Assembly (NCBI GenBank): GCA_947623455.1
Contig: OX392528.1
Location: forward strand, 55,136,322 to 55,200,321
Origin: Mimachlamys varia
Taxonomy: Eukaryota; Mollusca; Bivalvia; Pectinida; Pectinidae
Direction: 5' to 3'
Length of the DNA: 64,000 nucleotides
Part shown: in pieces, positions 47,109-60,453 of the stretch
Layout: the number at the start of each line of letters is the position of its first letter
Position numbering within the stretch: the first letter of the stretch is position 1
Made by a program: the position numbers and the translations under genes
Notes under the pieces: model-generated
The model's input: only the letters and a program-made list of their open reading frames with translations
Database searches by the model: none
Told to the model about the DNA's origin: nothing

Positions 47109-50100
47109 CTGAAATTTAAAAATACAAATATCCTTTTATATTTTATAAAATACAATAATATTTTTAATTCAGTTTTTCAATCTGATCTCTTTCAGTTGAA
47201 ACACTTCATCATTGTGTGATCATTTTTAACATAATATGTAAATAGCATAAAACATATATCGTTAATTTCGTTGCGTTAAGAGTGATGTCTCTTTCAATAA
47301 CTTAACCCAGATTATCTTAATGCAAGGCTTCTGGGTGAGGAAAAATGACATCGCTTTTTGCAGTGATATGATAGTTTGGTACTGTCTTGTGTGGACAATA
47401 TAACCCAGTCAAAGATTGGTCGGGAGCAGGACCAAGACAGATCCCGTTAAGAGTGAGTCACTGTATAGGAATCCGGCATTGTTAGCACAGCAGTGCAGCG
47501 GTTTTGTTAGTGAAGAAGAAGAAAACATCGAAAATGGTAAAGAAACCCACTCACAAAAACTGACAGCTGAAAAATGAGTTGAATAAATTTAATAAAGTAA
47601 ACTTTTGCAACATTTTTTTACCATAGATAGCCTCCAATTTCCAAATTGCTAATATTTCAGGATGCTTAAATTGCATTCTTTTAATATTAGCAATTGCATT
47701 AAGTGGTAAATTTTTCAGCTCAGATAAAAAATATAATAATTGGATGGAACAAATGCAAAAATTGAAAATCACCATACCATGAAAAAATGTTTCACTTACA
47801 TTCGGGGACAAAATTCTCATTCTCAAATGAATAATGCAATGCCACTTTTATTAAGTACTGCGAATCACTTTAGTGTATTTTATTATGCAAACAATGTATG
47901 TAGGTTTTATAAGTAGATGCTTCATTTCGCGATTGAGAGTGAGCTATTGTATTCATATACATACTATTTTAAAGAGTTAATATTCCTGAAAAAGAATGTA
48001 ACGAATTCACACGAAAATAAAAATATTTTGCGAAAGCATCTTGAGTTGAATGAAGCACATTTCAAAACGATTTACTTTTTGTATATTTTGATTTGTACAA
48101 AAACCAAGTCAATAACAAAACATATGACTGCATCATCTGACTTCTTACAGAATAGCAGTAATCACTGGATATATCTATAAAGATATTTATTCCTTTTTAA
48201 GCAATTATCATAAATATGATATGATAATAACACAGAGTATAGGCACTGACAGTTGGGCATGTTACTCTGTTGATGTAAAGAGTTACGTTACTGATTGCTT
48301 AAAGAGTACATATATCCGAGTGATAATTAGAAAACAGCTCGCCTGACGAAACAGAGCATCACTAGCCACAGAAGTGCATGAAACCTATCGTCTCACGCCT
48401 AGTTAACTTCAATCTCCCTTTTTTTACCATTCTTAACTGCCCTTTATAATGTGTGTAACTGGCCTTCTCGTATGTTTCACCTTTGTGTCTTACCGGCAAA
48501 AAAATAACAGTAAAAACTTGATTACCTGAAGAAGTTTAAAGAAAAATGGAAGTTTATACACAAAATAATTTACTCGAGAAACGGAATGGTGATTAAGGCG
48601 GTATGGTAATTTAGGGGGGTATGGGTTAACGAAATTTGACATTAAAGATCAGAAAAGTTCGTAGCACTCTGAAATATGCAATATTTAGTCTACAAAACGT
48701 ACATGAACTATCAAAGATTCTTCGGTGAAGCGCCTTCTGGACTCAAACCCAAGGCCAACAATGTAGGCAAATCAAATCAACAATACTCTTCAGATCTTGA
48801 TCAGTATTTTAAAGAAAACACCGTTTTGTGGAGTCATCTAAACCATCTACTGTTTTGTTGTTTTAATTGTTTCACGTAAACTGAAAAAATTTTCACTGAC
48901 ATTTTGATAATTTTTTAGCATTTACCTATATAGTGATAATAGTAAATCTTGCCAAAACATGCTAAAGGTGAATTAAGTCGCTCAATTTTAATATTCACAG
49001 AATAAATCAACACACAGTACGTACACTTCAAAGTAATACGTTATACATAGTACTACGATATATCAATATTAATATACTAATATCATAATTAATAATTTAA
49101 ATAGTTTGTGTGACAGTATTGCCAAGTACGGTAAGATGATTTTGGCGGGAGTAGGAATGTGGAGCAGGGAGGGGAGTTATTTCCCTACCAACCATTGCTT
49201 TGTTAGATTGAGGAAATGCAGATGAAATAAAAAAAAAATCGGTTAGAAAGCTGTTCGGTGATTTGTCGTCAGTAGGAAGGTGGACTTGCGTGTTAAATAT
49301 TTACCCAATTAATCCTGGTCTCGTTATCTGTGCGAGACTTTCTCAAGTCGACATCGACAGCAAATACCACGGCAAGTTGTGCGGGTTTAATTTGATTAAA
49401 GGAAAGTTTAAAGAGATGTGAAGCTCACAGAAACCCTAATATTGGGGGCTTATCACAACCAAAGCTAGATAAGACAGCTTTGGTGAGCATTGAAAGAAAA
49501 CATCGGTGCAGCACTCCTCGGTGTAGGTGCCGGACAACCGTACGACCGCGCGTTTCCACGCGAGCGCCGTCTCTGAGACTACTAATGGCTTCCGCCTTGG
49601 TTTTTGTTGGATTTACACTGAAATTAAAACGAATATTAGTCCGTACAAATACAGCGAAAACATACATTTCCTGCACTACCGAATCTCATGAAAGGCATTC
49701 TTGCTTAATCCTAACGATGTTCATTGTAATAGTGAATTATGAGGATGTAGCTCCTATAATGGCGAACATGTATGAAATGCGAGTTTTGTGAAAACCTGAC
49801 TGTACTAGATAATGGATATCACTCAATCACAGCAACAAGAAACACATACAGGGGACCTACATAGTACAACTCAGGAGCACAGAAGTAAAGCCATTTTTGT
49901 TGACATCATTTCAGTGTGCATTTGTAAACAAATTATATACATGATTCACAAATAAATGTGCATAAATAAGTATTTTTACTTACTGCTATTTAAGAATAAC
50001 TCAACTGAGCACTTTATTACTCTATCAAATCCTATAGATGACCTACCGTGTTAAACTCAGAGGATACAATATTGAAACCATTTTGTTGATATCATTTTAG

Positions 50101-50159
50101 CATACATATGTATAAAAAATAGAACATAATTCACAAATACGTGTACATGTATAAATATT
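47109..50159. other. Gene-free stretch
   Basis: If the candidate at 46719-47108 is a gene, this is its upstream intron or flank. I looked for further minus-strand exons at 47280-47520 and found only frames closed by stops. A short GC-rich island with open frames on both strands lies at 49440-49620 and contains CGACCGCGCGTTTCCACGCG. It is not recognised. Confidence 0.35.
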
Positions 50160-50163
50160 TTAA

Positions 50164-50549
50164 AGGCCCAATATACGTAACTTCAGGGAAATTTTCGTGA
50201 TTCTGAAAACATTCTGAAAAAAAATTCAGTTGATAACCATGCAAAAATGAGCCTAAAACGAAGAAAATCTGAGCGGTAACTAACAAGAAACTCTTAACAA
50301 AAAAATCCAAAGAATTGAAAATAATGCAGGTGGGGCCAACTTCAACAACAAACCGAAGGTAGAAGACGGTTCGAAATGGACGCGTGTTTACAAATAGCGT
50401 GCTTCAACTGCTGCTGTACCGGTAACCGCGAAAGAATTCATCTTGAATATTGCTGATATCAGTTAATCTTAACTAAATCTATAAATATAATAAGTTATTA
50501 TGCTAGATTTTGTATTCAAGTTTTGCCAAAGGTTACGTATATTGGGCCT
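50164..50549. mobile_element. TTAA-flanked MITE with 18-bp perfect terminal inverted repeats, 386 bp
   Basis: The left end AGGCCCAATATACGTAAC (50164-50181) and the right end (50532-50549) are exact reverse complements over 18 bp. The element is bounded by TTAA at 50160-50163 and 50550-50553, a target-site duplication of the piggyBac type. The interior has no long ORF, so it is non-autonomous. Its size is close to the other TTAA element at 44938-45306, but the terminal sequences differ, so they are separate families. It could also be an unrelated TTAA-targeting family. Confidence 0.88.
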
Positions 50550-51504
50550 TTAACTTAATGTTATTTAAACTTAACCAAGCACTGTATCAATAGTAACCAA
50601 ATCTTAAACATAAGAATGCTTTATATAGTAGGAATGAAAATCACTTTTTCATTTTTTCTGTGCTCTACATTTTTTTTCAATTCTCTCCTAATGCATTCTC
50701 TCGTGCATGGATTCGATTTTTATTAGTAATCATAATATTTATCACATAGTACATGCTTAATTATTGCGCAACTTTGTTCTGATACAAAGGTGTTCGTGTA
50801 ATTTGCATACAATGTACCAAGAGGAAACAACCAACAATACATTGACTGGAGCTAATTGAAAGGAGGGGGATAGTTTGGTTAAATCGTAAGAGAGAAGATA
50901 AGAAAGGAAAAGGACATAAGAGCAAGGAGAGAATGGAGAGCGAGTTTTTCGACGAAAGCAAAGGCAATTTCTGAAAGAATGACCAAAATATGGCCATAGA
51001 AAAGGAATTTTTCATTACTTGACCTTACGCTCAACTGTTAGTACAGTGTCCTGATTTCTGAATCTAAAAATGTACAAACAGTTTTGTAAACGTTGCGAAA
51101 ACAAGATCATGTGGTTTCGGAATTATAACTGTTCTTTGCGTCATCAACCCCACCTGTCATGCAAAACTGTCAATTGTAAGAAATGTCATGTCCTTAAATA
51201 TTAAAATCTATTAAGAAAAGGCTAACGAAGATTTCACAGTTTTCCAGGCTAGTGATAATATGTGCTTTATACGTTAAAGGGCAAAAAGTCAAACTGAAGG
51301 GATACTAAAACAAACGAAGAGACGGTATGAGCTATACCGAACTATATAGACATTTGAAAGACGACCATATGTTTCGGAAGGGGAAACGTTTCTGTGGCCT
51401 CTCTCCGTATCCGTGATGGAGACAAAACTTGGGTACAATCCCTACAATATGAAGGACGAACAGACATTGCTAAAGGATGGAAGCACAAGTGGACTAGCGG
51501 AAAA

Positions 51505-51735
51505 AGTAATAGAATACCAAATCGTTATAAAAACCATAATCTGAATTCGAAATTAATTAAACTAGAGGCGAAAAATGTACAAAGCAAATATGGAGACCAT
51601 TGAAAAAGTACAAGAGAATAAGTCCATGTGTTCCAGAAGAGTAAACGGCTTCTGCTTCATCGACGACATCTGCCATGTAAATCTATGTCAAATCCAAGTA
51701 AATGTTACGTTCTCAAAGTGAGAACAGAGATTGTG
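51505..51735 (-). repeat. Dispersed repeat family A, diverged minus-strand copy
   Basis: On the minus strand: TCTCACTTTGAGAACGTAAC, TTTACATGGCAGATGTCGTC, GATGAAGCAGAAGCCG, CACATGGACTTATTCTC and TTGTACTTTTTCAATGG. This is the distal two thirds of the unit. A 69-codon plus frame across it is not a gene. Confidence 0.7.
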
Positions 51736-54253
51736 TGAAAGAAGACAACCAAACAATGTAACCTTTTAGCTGGGGAGACTGGGGGGTCTGAACGAATGAT
51801 GGAAATCAATTATAACGATAAATTTATCTACATCACATCACTGCAAGAAAAGACAAGATCACATTTCAACCAAGCGAAACAGGTAAAAAGCAACATTGTC
51901 AACAGAAAGAACATTTATCCGAATTCCTAGGTCCAAGTACAAATAGCAAAACTGTTAAACTATCTCCCATTTTTAACTAAATGTTCACAAGCTTTAGACA
52001 TGAGGCATACCTCCAAATCACTATGATACCCGAGGGCTCTTTATACATAGTTACGAAATGAACTATTGCTAAAGTAAGTCCCATGGCACTTCCTGTGTAT
52101 CAGTCGAAAGTTGATATGCAAATTATATATCTAGGAGCCATATACAGGAAATATTTACTTAAAGTAACACAAAATATACCACGTACAGGTCTATGCCTTC
52201 AGTGGCATCGACTATGGAAAAACGAAAATAACATCATGGAAATTCTCAAGCCTTGACAGTTTCACAGTCAAAACAGCCATCTTTTCTGAGGAACGTGATG
52301 TTGTGTTTCCATGTCTTTTGGCTGTATCCCCTTATTATTGCAATAATTGTTTTCTTTCGTTTTTAATTGTCTACAGATAACTTTGAACATATTTATCACG
52401 TTATTGTTTGAAACAAAATATACAGAAAACACCTCAATATTCTGCTTGATAAACGAAAAAAAAAGTTTCTGAAAGCACGCAAAATATTTTTTCAATTCCT
52501 CTTTTAAAATCACATGTTTCAGTCATTTAAAGATATAAACTTGTGGATTATTATTTAATAAAAAAAAACAATTCTAAAACATTTGTAATTTTTTTGTATA
52601 TATTACATGTTTTAAGCTTCCTTGCAAGAACCTGTATTGACCGGAAATACGCCCATTTACTTCCGGTTTCAATGTACATTTCGCACCACAATGCTCAATT
52701 CCTTATAGATGTTCATTTTGATTTATTTTTAAGCTTCAGCTTTGATAGTAAATCTTTTCAACATGACCCTTTAACCGAGCCAGCCTGGACACACCAGAAC
52801 GATTCAAACTATAGGAGGGAGCTGAAGATAGGCAAAAACCACCTATGACTAAATGTCGTGACTTTGGACTGTATAGCAAGCAATGTCCGATGCAAAGTAC
52901 ATCCCCCGCGGATCGGTGCGGACAGACAATCGTACCCCGTTAATCTTGTGTAGGTAATACATGTTTGTCACCTTTTGATGACAATCCTTTCAATCACAGC
53001 GGCCCATTTTGACAAGTGCCTAAAGGGTCCGGTACTCGCCGTAGTAACTCAGGCTCCTACGTTTAAACGTCACTAATGGCTACTACGGAGAGGATGACCA
53101 CTCAAGTTAAATTCGGCACCCTGTTAGCGGAATCCAGACCTGCAATCGTCCTCCTTGATAAATAACCGTAACATGTAACATTTATCAAGAAAGCGAAAAG
53201 CAATAAGTCCGCATTCAGCGTATGGATACAGGATGGAAGATTAATGCTCCATCCAGCTGTAACTAGGGGTTTTTTGCACGGGCTACAAGAGGAGCCGGGC
53301 TCCCTCTTGAGGAAGAAGTATCGCTTTCAACCTTTTTTGTCTGGATTCGCTGTTGAAATTGCATTGTCTGTCTACACCGTATGGAATTCACGAAACAGTT
53401 TTGAAAACATAAACTCATTATTTTGGTCAAATTTTGGCATATTTGAATTCAGAACGTTTTTTAATTGAATTATAAGATAATGACATATTTACAATTGGGC
53501 ATAATTCATTGTTATTTTTCAAATATTATACTGAAGAAAAAATAAGTTAAGCTAGCCAGGCAGAAAAGAAGTGAGCCTTTGGCGATTAATAGCAATTCAA
53601 TACCAGACTAAAGACAATTCTTTGGAGCTTACGTCAAGCGTAGTAAATAGAAATAGGCAGAATAAGGTGTAAACAAATTGCCCCGGCAACGTCAGGTAAT
53701 CCATATACTACACAACAATACATATATACCTGCCGACGACCGTTTAATTACAGGTGATAAATTGATATACCTGTACTATGCTAGACTACATTTTTATTCA
53801 TTTAATGTGGAAGAAGATAGGAATATTTTTTTTTGTAACTATCTACAGACATGCATTCATTGACTTCTATCTAGCGAGAAAGATTTATACATGAGTATCG
53901 TTAAATTATGTGTCCACTGGTATACATATAGCCACAACGTTCACGAAAGACAAAACTATATACCATATATCCTGTATATAAATGACCAGGAGATTTCTCA
54001 AAGTCAAACAGGAGAGGTCACCGTGTACTTCTATGCTTGATCAGCAATTAAGCTGGCAGCGTCTACGGCTGTGGTCCAATCTATAACGAACTCGGAGCTT
54101 CCAATGATAAGCCTAACCTTTAGGTAAGATCCGTGTACACGATTCAATGACTTGAGTTTAAAAGTAGCACTATATAAAAAAGTAAAAAGGCCAGAGACAA
54201 ATTAACATTTGCAGAGTCGCAATGACATAAATAACGCATTTTAAAAGTCGTGG
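51736..54253. other. Gene-free stretch with a GC-richer island at about 52860-53180
   Basis: No gene. The island at 52860-53180 is non-repetitive and contains stops in every frame, so it is more like conserved noncoding DNA than an exon. A short palindrome, CCGGAAATACG / CATTTACTTCCGG, with two ETS-type GGAA cores lies at about 52640-52665. Confidence 0.35.
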
Positions 54254-54410
54254 TCTGATGGCGCAATGGATAGCGCCCTCGACTTTCACCAAGACGGCTG
54301 GGGTTCGATTCCCCGATTAGTTGTAGAAAGGTATATTTGGATTACCTGTTCAGCCATGCGGAGTTTCCTTCAGATATAAGTGGCAGATAAATTGGTTTTC
54401 AAAAAAAAAA
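54254..54410 (+). mobile_element. tRNA-derived SINE (tRNA-Arg-like head, poly-A tail)
   Basis: The head (54254-54325) has a good pol III A box (TGGCGCAATGGATAGCGC, starting at 54261), an intact D-arm stem GCGC/GCGC and a strong B box GGTTCGATTCC (54304-54314) at tRNA spacing. The T arm pairs, but the acceptor and anticodon stems do not, so it is not a working tRNA gene. About 75 bp of unrelated body follows, including TCAGATATAAGTGGC, and then ten A residues at 54401-54410. Head, body and A-tail in this order are the classic SINE layout. No target-site duplication is evident. The family was not identified. Confidence 0.7.
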
Positions 54411-55399
54411 CATCATGTCAGTAGAAAATCTCGGTCTAGCTGTAAAATATAAACAAGGAAGAAAGTGTGGTGGAGCTTCGTTACGGAACCATGGCGCAAT
54501 TTGGAAAACATGTGAAAAATCCCGCTACTAAATCTCCAGGCCACATGTTGTGGTTTACAAAGTTCACTTGAATTCGAACTCGTGACCACAGATGCATTGC
54601 TAGTGTCAACACGGTGCGAGAACCGGATCTCAACGAAGCGAGTAAGCGCGTGCCTATATACGTCATACAACATACGTATGAACAAGTATTTGATTAGCGG
54701 TCGCATAGCAAACACAATTAACTTCATTTAAACCTGAACAAACCCTCATTCTTGTATTTATTCCTGCCCGTATCTACCTTTCAGTGGTTTGTGGTCAATT
54801 TGACCTCATTTAACCTCGCCCAGTTCGTGTTTGTCCAGGTAAACAGTGGCTAGTGTGAGGACCCTGAGTTTTACTGGGATGGAATCCGCTTATACTGACC
54901 TGGCGCTGGGGTGGTGGACGGGTCAACTGTCCATCATTATGGGCTACATCAACGGTATTATAACCTCAGACGTCGATAGGCTATAATGGGTTATTAACGG
55001 ACAGCGGTCAATTATAAAATGCACGTGACTGCACACAGACGTACGGACGGACCTGATAAATGTATATAACGGACGTGACTAGACATCAGGTAATGAGCTG
55101 AATGGATAATTTATTAACATAAATACGTTCGTTCTTTTTTTCTGGTGATGATAAAAGTAGGACCCGGATGTAATGACGTATCACAGGTCATTGATATAGA
55201 CATTCGAAACTACCCTACCAAGACATCGTAATACTTTGTTTAATGTTTATATTTAGTTCAGTTTTTGAACGTATTACAAGAAATTTAAAAGACAATGACA
55301 TTCACACTCACTGACGAACGTCATTATTATGGCATCATCAGAATTATCAACGTCTTCATCGTCGTCGCCATCGTCATCATCATTTTCATCCAACAAATT
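54411..55399. other. Intergenic stretch with a GC-richer island at about 54740-55080
   Basis: Next to the SINE, a B-box-like GAGTTCGAATTC on the minus strand (54570-54581) may mark a second, diverged tRNA-like unit. The island at 54740-55080 has TGACCT half-sites and no coding frame. (TCATCG)-like low complexity occurs at about 55345-55390. Confidence 0.35.
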
Positions 55400-55735
55400 T
55401 CTCATTCATTAGGAATGGATGAAGAGCTACGAAGTTTGTTCAAATGAATGACTTTGACCCACTTTCAAAACCTCATGTGTCACAAGGTGTCCAAAGTATC
55501 CAAACAACTTCTTTTTAAAGGCCCGGGGCACTGCTATTTGGTCTGCAGCGTGTTTAAATGAAGGACATTGACCCATTTTCGTGGTCATTGGGGTCAAATA
55601 TGTCAAAAATGTCACATGGGACAAATATGCCAATATCTTAAACACTTTGTAATAACAAATAAACAAACAAAATATATAAGTATCTATAGTCAGATGACCG
55701 TTAAGGCCCTTGTGCCTCTTGTTAATTATATTTTC
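55400..55735 (-). repeat. Bivalve-type dispersed repeat
   Basis: Read on the minus strand the segment begins AAGAGGCACAAGGGCCTTAA, then CGGTCATCTGACTATAG. It continues with TGTCCCATGTGACATTTTTG and ATTTGAACAAACTTCGTAGC. The opening motif and the TTTGAACAAACTT phrase resemble a repeat I associate with oyster, mussel and pearl-oyster genomes (memory only). Two internal segments are related: AAATGAATGACTTTGACCCA and AAATGAAGGACATTGACCCA, 115 bp apart on the plus strand. The 118-codon minus frame here is repeat sequence. Confidence 0.55.
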
Positions 55736-58619
55736 AAAACAAGTTAAAAAAGCAGTAAAAAATAAGTGCATTTCTCCATACATAATTGGTTTTATATCAA
55801 AGATTGGTTAATATATCATAACGTTGAGGTAATCCAGTGAAAATCAGCAATGCTGGATGACATGTACAAAACAAACGAAGGAAGTTTTCCTGTGCAAGTA
55901 GATTATTTGACAATATAGCATTAAAATGGCCGCAAATATGGATGCTTTGTTTTTAGTTCATTTAAGGTCACAATCTAATTTTTTCACGGGCTGATTTCTT
56001 TCTAAAATGGACTTCTGGTTTTTGCTAATTGGCCCAATCAAGTTGTTTAGAGTGAACCATTATGTCATACTGAGTATTTCTCTATTTGCTGTGCTAAGCA
56101 CCTGGTGCACCGTGATTTTAAAGGATAAATCATCCGTGTTAATGGGGCGTATGACGGCTATGGCTTGTAGCAGACAATGGGCAGATATAATATTTATTTT
56201 TAATATCGCACTTCATATGAAGATTGAATCCCCTTACATTTCTGAAAAAAAATACTTTCTCTTCCCAGCCGACAACAATAGCCTGGAGATCAAAGCCTTG
56301 GTCGGATCAACACCTGCTTGTCTGATTTACAAGGGTCAATAACTGTGGTCATTTGGCCTAATTATTGTGAGGTATTGTCCTTTGTTGTTTAGTAATGGAG
56401 TTATTGGAGGACCCGAACGGAGAATCCCCCGAGGCAATCCCCTATCAACAGTATGTCGTACGCAAGACATATGTTACGTCACAGTCGGGACCATAGCAAC
56501 GCTTGATTGAAACAAAGATGGGTGTCAGAAAAACACCCGCGAAAAATTTATGAATTATTTTTTTTAATATTGGTTTAATTTGTTTCTGTTAAGAGGGTGA
56601 ATTATTTGATTTTTCCCGGTGATGATGCTGAAATATCGATTCGCACTTTATCAGAAAGATCTGTGTCCACTTGAATCTAACATGATATTATGTAGGAATG
56701 CGTAAATGGGCCTTTTGATTCAATGTTTCCCACAATATCAGGTAGCTAACATGTTTTGAGAAAGGGTTAAGAATATGTACAGAGGAAAACCGACAAAAAA
56801 AGCCCCCCCCCCCCCCCCCTCCTTCATATCCGCATCCGTGCCCTCGGGCCTACATATATTTGACAAACAAGTTATTAGTACCACTGAATTAAATTCTTCA
56901 GTATCCACTTTTAGTAATCAAAGTTTCATTTCTCATATTAAGATTTTGCAGTATTAAGCAAAACGTTTCCAAGCGTGACTTTAAAAACTTACTTAGTAAG
57001 GGTGGGCATATCGTTTAGTATTTATTTTATACCCCAAACCATTTAACATGACACTGGGTGCTATGACCACCTATTCGACATAGAAATATTCCTGCCATTA
57101 TTTGTTTTCATATCATGTCAACTTGACGGAAAGAATATGAATTTCATTTTTGCAAATATACCATTTTTATACTTAAAACACAAACATAAATTCAAGTGTC
57201 AATAGTTCATTTTTAATCATCTGTCTTAATTCCGGGTTTCATTTTGTTTATATACTATTTGGGGGGGAAATTAATAAATTAACGGATTACCATTAAGCTG
57301 ACTAAGTAAGAAACAGTTAACTTAATGTTTTTAACACGCCGGGTATCAAATTTCCCTTTAGAGTACATCAACATTATCATTCTAATCGAAGAAAAACGTC
57401 AAAACTGTACGTATTGTACCTTATGTAAATATTTGAGCAATGAATTTAGAACTTTTTCAGAAAATGAAAAGGGCGAAATTATATTTTCTCGCGTAAACTT
57501 ATCCGCCCATTAACACGAAAGAAGGAATGCACATGAGTTCCACACTGTTAAATGACGGTTTCTATTTCAAGTCAATTTGAAATTTAATTCCTCCGCAAAA
57601 TATGATAGTTTATGATCTATGTACATGAATTATTGTCCTTCAATATCTGTATACCTGTCGGTTTTTTACCTGTAAAAGCGTGATAGCATTTTTCGTATAT
57701 ATATACAAGTATAAACGTATTTAAAGAGATCACACACGAAGAAATTTGGTATCGTAAAAGTACACCCTACACTACATTTGAAATGTCCTCAGACCACACA
57801 TTTAAAAAATAAAGGCAAATATATAATTCTGATACATGTTCACTTAAACTTGAAAGGAATTATTTCTCGTACCGCCCATTTGTCTGAACCATCAACGACA
57901 AACTATACAGCTGTTCCCGATTGATGGTTACCATTGTCATAGCATTTAATGAGTTTATAGCGCCATAATGGACATATAGATATGAATATTCATGCTTCTA
58001 GGAAATATGATTTCACAGTAGTATAAAAAGAACAGAAATAAAATTATGAAAAAAAATCGTACGTCCTTTGTAAATTTCGTTTCACAATTAATCAAAGTTT
58101 AGTGAAATGTTCTTTTAATTGCATGTCTCTTGTAAATACAATTTACGATCAATGAACAAAAACAGTTTTTCTCAAGAAATTTAAGTTCAAAATACGTAGT
58201 TTTTTTTCAGGTTCTTAAAGATTTATTTTTGGAAACACCAACAGATACAATACAGTCCGCATATGGGAGGACTGTCATTCGTAAACGTAGTTTTCAGTTC
58301 ATTTCTTTTGCTGAGTTATAATATTTTAAATTTGATCATATTATAATAAATAAAAAACATTTATTAGTTGTTTGGCTAAAAGGGGCCACTTCACATATAT
58401 GACGTAACAGTCAGCACAATATTAATATGTATTAAAGAAATCATTAGAAATCAGTTCATGTCTATCCCAGCCGTATAATTTGAAGGACTGCATATAACAA
58501 GTTTTTTCAACTGTGGAGTGCACAGTTTGGTAACAAATTGTAAATGCGTGAGGACGATGCTACCTTTTAGTTCCCCACTTTACAACCATTGTTCACGTGA
58601 CTATTTTGCCCTTGGCCAT
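55736..58619. other. Gene-free stretch
   Basis: AT-rich. A 111-codon plus frame at 56007-56342 has a hydrophobic start but no domain and is not called. A GC-richer patch lies at 56400-56530. The array of 41-bp repeats begins at the right edge. Confidence 0.35.
56803..56819 (+). repeat. Poly-C tract (17 C)
   Basis: An uninterrupted run of 17 C, unusual in this AT-rich window. Four C-runs are available within it, so i-motif or G-quadruplex (minus strand) formation is possible. Its length may be unreliable in the assembly. Confidence 0.95.
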
Positions 58620-60453
58620 GTGGACACTATCTTCAGTGACCATCAGTTGCCTCTGGGCCTACAGACACTGTCTCTATGTGACCATTGTTGCCCCTGGGCC
58701 TACAGACACTATCTCTATGTGACCATTGTTGTCCGTGGGCCTATAGACACTGTCTCTATGTGACCATTGTTACCCCTGGGCCTACAGACATTGTCTTTAC
58801 GTGACCATTGTTACCCCTGGGCCTACAGACACTGTCTCTATGTGACCGTTGTTATCCCTGGGCATACAGACACTGTCTCTATGTGACCATTGTTGTCCGT
58901 GGGCCTACAGACACTGTCTGTTTGTGACTATTGTTGTCTGCGTGCATACATACACTGTCCTTTGCGACCATTGTTGTCCGCGTGCATACAGACACTGTCT
59001 CTTTGTGACCATTGTTGCCCCTGTGCCTACAGACACTGTCTCTTTGTGACCATTGTTGTCCGCGTGCATACAGACACTGTCTCTATATGACCATTGTTGC
59101 CCCTTGGGCTACAGACACTGTTTCTATGTGGCCATTGTTGTCCGTGGGCCTACAGACACTGTTTCTATGGGACCATTGTTGTCCCTGGGCCTACAGACAC
59201 TGTCTCTATGTGACCATTGTTGTCTGTGGGGCTACAGACACTGTCTCTATGTGACCATTGTTGTCTGTGCATACAGACACTGTCTCTATGTGACCATTGT
59301 TGTCTGTGGGGCTACAGACACTGTCTCTATGTGACCATTGATGTCTGTGGGGCTACAGACACTGTCTCTATATGACAATTGTTGTCTGTGGGGCTACAGA
59401 CACTGTCTCTATGTGACCATTGTTGTCCGTTGGCCTACAGACACTGTCTCGATGTGACCATTGTTGTCCGGGCCTACAGACACTGTCTCTTGTTACCATT
59501 GTTGTCCGTGGGCCTCGAACACTGTCTGTTTGTGACCATTGTTGTCCGCGTGCATACATACACTGTCTCTTTGTGACCATTGTTCCCCCTGTGCCTAAAG
59601 ACACTGTCTGTTTGTGACCATTGTTGTCCGCGTGCATACAGACACTGTCTCTATGTGACCATTGTTGCCCCTGGGGCTACAGACACTGTTTCTATGTGGC
59701 CATTGTTGTCCGTGGGCCTACAGACACTGTCTCTATGTGACCATTGTTGTCCGTGGGCCTACAGACACTATCTCTATGTGACCATTGTTGCCCCAGGGCC
59801 TACAGACACTGTCTCTATGTGACCATTGTTGTCCGAGGGCCTACAGACACTGTCTGTTTGTGACCATTGTTGTCCGCGTGCATACATACACTGTCTCTTT
59901 GCGACCATTGTTGTCCGCGTGCATACAGACACTGTCTCTATGTGACCATTGTTGCCCCTGTGCCTACAGACACTGTCTCTTTGCGACCATTGTTGTCCGC
60001 GTGCATACAGACACTGTCTCTATGTGACCATTGTTGCCCCTGGGGCTACAGACACTGTTTCTATGTGGCCATTGTTGTCCGTGCGCCTACAGACACTGTT
60101 TATATGTGACCATTGTTGTCCCTGGGCCTACAGACACTGTTTCTATGTGACCATTGTTGTCCCTGGGCCTACAGACACTGTTTCTATGTGACCATTGTTG
60201 TCTGTGGGGCTACAGACACTGTGTCTATGTGACCATTGTTGTCCGTGGGCCTACAGACACTGTCTCTATGTGACCATTGTTGTCTGTGGGGCTATAGACA
60301 CTGTTTCTATGTGACCATTGTTGTCTGTGGGCCTACAGACACTGTCTCTATGTGACTATTGCTGTCCGTAGGCCTACAGACACTGTCTCGATGTGACCAT
60401 TGTTGTCCGGGCCTACAGACACTGTCTCTATGTTACCATTGTTGCCCCTGGGG

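Noticed and set aside
48676..48879. 67-codon plus ORF with a protein-like composition
   Set aside because: No domain, no splice or promoter context, and too short to distinguish from chance.
54254..54325. Functional tRNA-Arg gene
   Set aside because: A and B boxes are good, but the acceptor and anticodon stems do not pair and no proper anticodon loop can be drawn. It fits a SINE head better.
55427..55783. 118-codon minus ORF
   Set aside because: Lies almost entirely within a dispersed bivalve-type repeat.
56007..56342. 111-codon plus ORF with a hydrophobic N-terminus
   Set aside because: The hydrophobic start reflects T-rich DNA. No recognisable family and no conserved context.
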